A stretch of 64,000 nucleotides of DNA from Malus domestica (Eukaryota > Streptophyta > Magnoliopsida > Rosales > Rosaceae). The DNA lies in the NCBI RefSeq assembly GCF_042453785.1, contig NC_091674.1, positions 30,515,501-30,579,500 of the forward strand, in the 5' to 3' direction. Shown piece after piece: positions 60,181 through 64,000 of this stretch. The position numbers and the translations under genes were made by a program. The stretch's first letter is position 1. The number at the start of each line of letters is the position of its first letter. The notes under the pieces are model-generated. The model worked only from the letters and a program-made list of their open reading frames with translations, was not told where the DNA came from and searched no databases.

Positions 60181-62533
60181 TCAGCGCCTCCTGTTTGCTG
60201 GCTCCTTCTGTGAGTTGAAGTAGACGGTGGAAACCGGCAGTCCAAGGTCGAGCTGCGCCGCAAAGAAGCGGGTGTTGAAATGGGCACGAGAGGGTGGCTG
60301 CTCCACCAACCCCATCGGAGCCTTCTGCTGAAACAGCACCAGAATGTAGCGGTGAATTCCCACTGGTGGCCTCGGACCAACGTACGGCAGTATCTCCTTC
60401 CCTGCAATAATTATTTTGTTATTTTATTTATTGATTGTTAGCTCAAATTATTAGTCTTGTTACATGTTATTATTAAACCAAAATTTAGCTTTTTTTGTTA
60501 GGAAAAAAAATCAAAATTAATTTGAGAGCTTGATACTGAAAAAAAAAAAATTGTGCCACGTGGGTGAGGTTACCACATCAACAAGGTAACCTTGACAAGT
60601 GGCACGTACGTGTCATTAAGAGCAAAGGTGTTACCAGGATGAACTACGTGTCATCTTTGCTATCCATGCAAAGACAAAAACACCATTTAGGAAAAAATTT
60701 AAAAACTATTTTATTCTTAATTCGAGTACTTAAACAAAAGAAAAAGAATTGTGCGCAAATAAAAAAAAAATACATGGAGTAATTAGGTTTTCATCCTTAT
60801 TTTTACTACTCTATTTTTACTACTCTATTGATTAAAACCTTATTACTTTTCAATTTTTAATCAAGGTCCTTTGTATTAATAATATCATTAATTATTTCAA
60901 TAATAAAATATTTTTTATTTCTAAATATATTCATTTAATATTAAAAATATTACAATTAGTATATTTATATTTATGGCTAAATTTTTTATCATATATTTTT
61001 ATTTTTAGTTTGTACCCATTTTTAATTTGCAACCCTTTTTTAATTTGTACCAATTTTCCTTTCAATTTTAATTTGTACCCATATATTAATTTCTTTTTGT
61101 GCCCATATTTTTTAAAGTTTTATTTGTATTGTACCCATATTTTTTTATTTATTTGTACCCATTTTTATTTTTGCTAAATGTACCCATTTTGAAGAATGTA
61201 CCCATGTTTTGATACAATAATTTTTTGGTTATTTTTTATGAATGTACCCATGTTTACACACACACAATAGTATATTTATATTTTAATATTCTTAATCCCA
61301 CAAATTATGGTTTTTTATTTAAAATCTCATTACTATAAACAACTATAAATTTTAATTTTTAATTTAAAAAATATAGTAACGTACATAGAAATAAATTATC
61401 AATTAATTTCAGGGACTTGGATCAAAAATTGAAAACCAACAAGGTTTCAGTCAAATACTATTCATAACTAGGGACCGCATCCAAAGTCTCCCAAAATACA
61501 TTGACAAATTGAAATGGCATGATACACGACACGTGGTTATGGTAAATTGTTATACCCAATTTGGGCAGTTTTGCGGCTAGTGACAGATGTTTATGAGGTA
61601 TAGGAGTGAAAACATGCACGGTTTTTCGAGAATATGGGGACATCAAATGAGGTGATGTAACCCTGAAAATATTTTATGATGTTTTCATAAATAATCTGAA
61701 AACATTTGAAGCCAAAGACATGAATAATGATTCCGCTTGGAAACGAGAGTTTTGCCAGAGATTCTCTCTTTGACAGTGAAAAGAATGGAATAAAGTTTCT
61801 GCTCGAAGATTTATGTGTGTATATATTTGTGTATCCGTAAGAACGGTTGTTACAGTGTTGCATGCATGCAAAAAGCTGCAACAAAAAAAAATAAAGATTT
61901 GAAAACGGTAAAATAAACAGGTAGGAAGAGATTCAACTCTTTTTTTTTTTTTCTCTTCGTATTGTAATTTACCTCTGAGAGGGTTTGTTCCTCCAGGGAT
62001 ATCAGACACGATCCTGAAATCACAAACAGTGTGCATGAAGTTAATTTTTCTGAGTCCAATTAAGAAAGATTGACAAACAAAAAATCTATCAAATAAGGTA
62101 AATAAACTAAAACGCAATTAATGCAAGAGGATGTAGTTGATCATCACCAATGGACCCACTCCCTCATGCTTGGCTCACTCGGACTCGGAGCATCAGGGTC
62201 AGTCATCACCTGCATGAACAATTTTATCAGGTATATATGCATATATATGCACACAAAAATGTGAAAAATGTAAATTTGACTCATGCATGCAAAAGGATCG
62301 AGTTGATCTAGGTGTGCAGGAGGTGAAAAAGCACGAACCAGGGTGTAGAGTTCGCCAGGGTGACCAGAGACGGTGATTTTGGGTGGGTTGATGGCCATGG
62401 AAGCTTTGATGTCACAGCCATTGGTGACATGCTTGGAACCAAAGTAGACAGACATGCTCACGGTGGGGACGAACATGTCCACGACATCGCCGATCACTCG
62501 GCCGACAACAAGGGGATCGACGGATGCAGCCAT
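60181..62533 (-). CDS. MFT: MOTHER OF FT AND TFL1 (PEBP family, 4 exons, 172 aa)
   Basis: Phosphatidylethanolamine-binding-protein-fold regulator; MFT members act in seed dormancy and germination under ABA and gibberellin control. Exons in transcript order: 62533-62339, 62209-62148, 62013-61973 and 60401-60181, the canonical PEBP plan (195, 62, 41 and 221 bp), giving 173 codons. It starts MAASVDPLVVGRVIGDVVDM, as MFT and unlike FT/TFL1. TLVMTDPDAPSPSEP, WVHWIVSDIPGGTNP and PPVGIHRYILVLFQQ are the ligand-pocket motifs. The C-terminus is STVYFNSQKEPANRRR. Intron 3 is long (1.57 kb) and contains several ACGTG cores. An in-frame ATG 22 codons upstream (62599) lies after the TATA box and would add a hydrophobic leader; the family start at 62533 is preferred. 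Confidence 0.95.
60555..60652. promoter_or_regulatory. Cluster of ACGTG cores in MFT intron 3
   Basis: G-box/ABRE-like cores: gccacgtggg (60555), ggcacgtacgtgtc (60601) and tacgtgtc (60645), with another, gacacgtggt, at 61528. ABI5-type bZIP factors bind such cores, and Arabidopsis MFT is ABA-regulated. Function here is inferred. Confidence 0.35.
61000..61260. repeat. 'ttgtacccatttttaattt' repeats in MFT intron 3
   Basis: About ten irregular copies of 'gtacccatttttaattt' or 'atgtacccat'. Likely part of a larger AT-rich transposon-like insert (about 60780-61460) in the intron, whose borders I could not define. Confidence 0.6.
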
Positions 62534-62648
62534 GAGATCAGGGAGGAAATTAAGAGCAAACACAGCTAGGAAGAAAAGGAAAGACACTATGCGAAACATA
62601 AGCAAAAGCAAGAAATGCTTTGTGATGAGGGGAGAGGAGGAGTAGGGT

Positions 62649-62656
62649 TTATATAG
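62649..62656 (-). promoter_or_regulatory. TATA box of MFT
   Basis: TATATAAA-type box (ctatataaaccc on the reverse strand), about 50 bases before the upstream ATG at 62599 and 116 bases before the chosen ATG. Confidence 0.65.
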
Positions 62657-62874
62657 TAGTGTAAAAGTGAAATAAAAATAAATAAATAAATAAAAGTGAA
62701 ATGGGCCCTCTTCGGAGTATGTGTAATGTATGATGCATGCATAGGCTATCAAAAAGCAAAGAGAAAGCAGAGAGCAACGCGTGTACATCCACCTAGGGTT
62801 GAACACCATCTTGACCGTTCAGATGGCTCGATCTTTACCGTCCGTTCAGACCCCACCCCTTACACATGTATTAG

Positions 62875-63060
62875 TAGACCTGGCATTCGTGTCGTGTTTT
62901 CTGTGTTCGTGTCGTTTTCGTGTCATACCCGATATCTTAACGGGTTGTATCGTGTAACATCCGTTAAAATAAACGGGTAAAATGACCCGACCTGAAATCG
63001 ACCCGATAATATTAACAGGTAATATGACCCGACCCGTTACCTGTTAAGGAAGATATATTT
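62875..63060. mobile_element. Possible transposon end with 'cgtgtcgtgtt' and 'acccgacccg' repeats
   Basis: 'ggcattcgtgtcgtgttttc' and then several 'cgtgtcg' and 'gacccg' motifs, a pattern I associate with ends of plant DNA transposons. The tandem repeat that follows may belong to the same element. The other end lies outside the window. Confidence 0.35.
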
Positions 63061-63249
63061 TAAACCAATAAATAATCAAATGAAAAACATAATACTAAAT
63101 AAGTATATACATTCCATATTATCACATCCAAAACATAAAAACGCAATTTTGTTTTAAGTATATTTTCGCTTACCTAAAGTCTTTAATAGTTTTTTAATTA
63201 ATGTAGAAGTGTAAAAAAATATAGAAAAACATATAAACACTCGTAATGA

Positions 63250-64000
63250 CAAGCTTTTTTCAACGATCCAACCGTCAAACTTATTTGTACACATTCCAAG
63301 ATTGCATACGTAAAAAATTGTAAAAAAACAAACATTCAAATATTACGTAACGGAACAAAAGTTATCGACGGTTATAAACGAAAAATCACAATTTAACGGT
63401 TATTTTAGCTCCGATTTTGATGATTTTTTTACAGATACACTCCTCGACCCTATAAGAATGTAATGAATAAATTTGATCTTTAATTTAAAGTATTTACACT
63501 AGTAGATACCACAAAAACTTATTTTATACTTAATAGAAGTATAATATTAACTTTAAGTGTTTGTTTAATCTATTGTTTTGACGCAATATGCATTCTACGA
63601 AACTTTTTTCAACGATCCAACCGTCAAACTTATTTGTACACATTCCGAGATCGCATACATAAAAAATCGTAAAAAAAAACATTCAGAGATTACGTAACGG
63701 AACAAAACATTTCGACGGTTATAAACGAAAAATCACAATTTAACGGTTATTTTAGCTCCGATTTTGATGATTTTTTACAGATACACTCCTCGACCCTATA
63801 AGAATGTAATGAATAAATTTGATCTTTAATTTAAAGTATTTACACTAGTAGATACCACAAAAACTTATTTTATACTTAATAGAAGTATAATATTAACTCT
63901 AAGTGTTTGTTTAATCTACTGTTTTGACGCAATATGCATTATACAAAACTTTTTTCAACGATCCAACCGTCAAACTTATTTGTACACATTCCGAGATCGC
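63250..64000. repeat. ~347-bp tandem repeat running off the right edge
   Basis: 'caacgatccaaccgtcaaac' starts at 63261, 63610 and 63956 (spacings 349 and 346). The full unit between, including 'gctccgattttgatgattt' and 'cactcctcgaccctataag', is highly conserved. At least two full units and a third begun. Confidence 0.93.

Overview
The window is nuclear DNA of a dicot plant: AT-rich, split genes with short GT-AG introns, plant-only families (alpha-dioxygenase, EAR-type R2R3-MYB, MFT) and a dense load of plant transposons. Gene and repeat families suggest Rosaceae, perhaps the apple/pear group, but that is an impression from memory and not proven here.

Five protein genes plus one tandem paralogue can be rebuilt exon by exon with consistent phases. 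They are a DOX2-type alpha-dioxygenase (2285-5455, +), an EXO1/Rad2-family exonuclease (6331-9776, +, with two apparent GC-AG introns), an AIP1-type WD40 actin-disassembly factor (22289-25319, -), two tandem subgroup-4-like R2R3-MYB repressor genes with C-terminal EAR motifs (27808-30652 and 35980-37568, +), and an MFT-type PEBP gene (60181-62533, -). They belong to unrelated pathways: oxylipin defence, DNA repair, actin turnover, phenylpropanoid repression and seed/ABA signalling. Only the MYB pair is a functional cluster.

The most striking region is 10.46-17.30 kb. A U1 snRNA gene with upstream sequence element, TATA-like box and 3' box is cut into three pieces by three DNA transposons, each flanked by a 3-bp TAA or TTA duplication. 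The first (10567-12003) is an internally deleted copy. The second (12065-16889) is a near-complete PIF/Harbinger-type (Plant_tran) element in the opposite orientation, with a Myb/SANT-like ORF and a DDE transposase. The third (16893-17211) is a MITE that shares its TTA with the second. Removing the elements leaves a 160-nt U1-like RNA gene.

The rest is a transposon landscape: hAT-like elements with 8-bp duplications (18.6-19.3 and 40.0-42.0 kb, the latter holding a CACTA end with a strong hairpin), several MITE families, tRNA-derived SINEs with clear duplications, a young 3.86-kb non-coding LTR retrotransposon (45.46-49.31 kb), an internally deleted Copia element with a Gypsy-like solo LTR inside its 3' LTR (54.2-56.8 kb), minisatellites, and a ~347-bp tandem repeat running off the right edge. 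Fragments of a duplicated MFT 3' end lie downstream of MFT.
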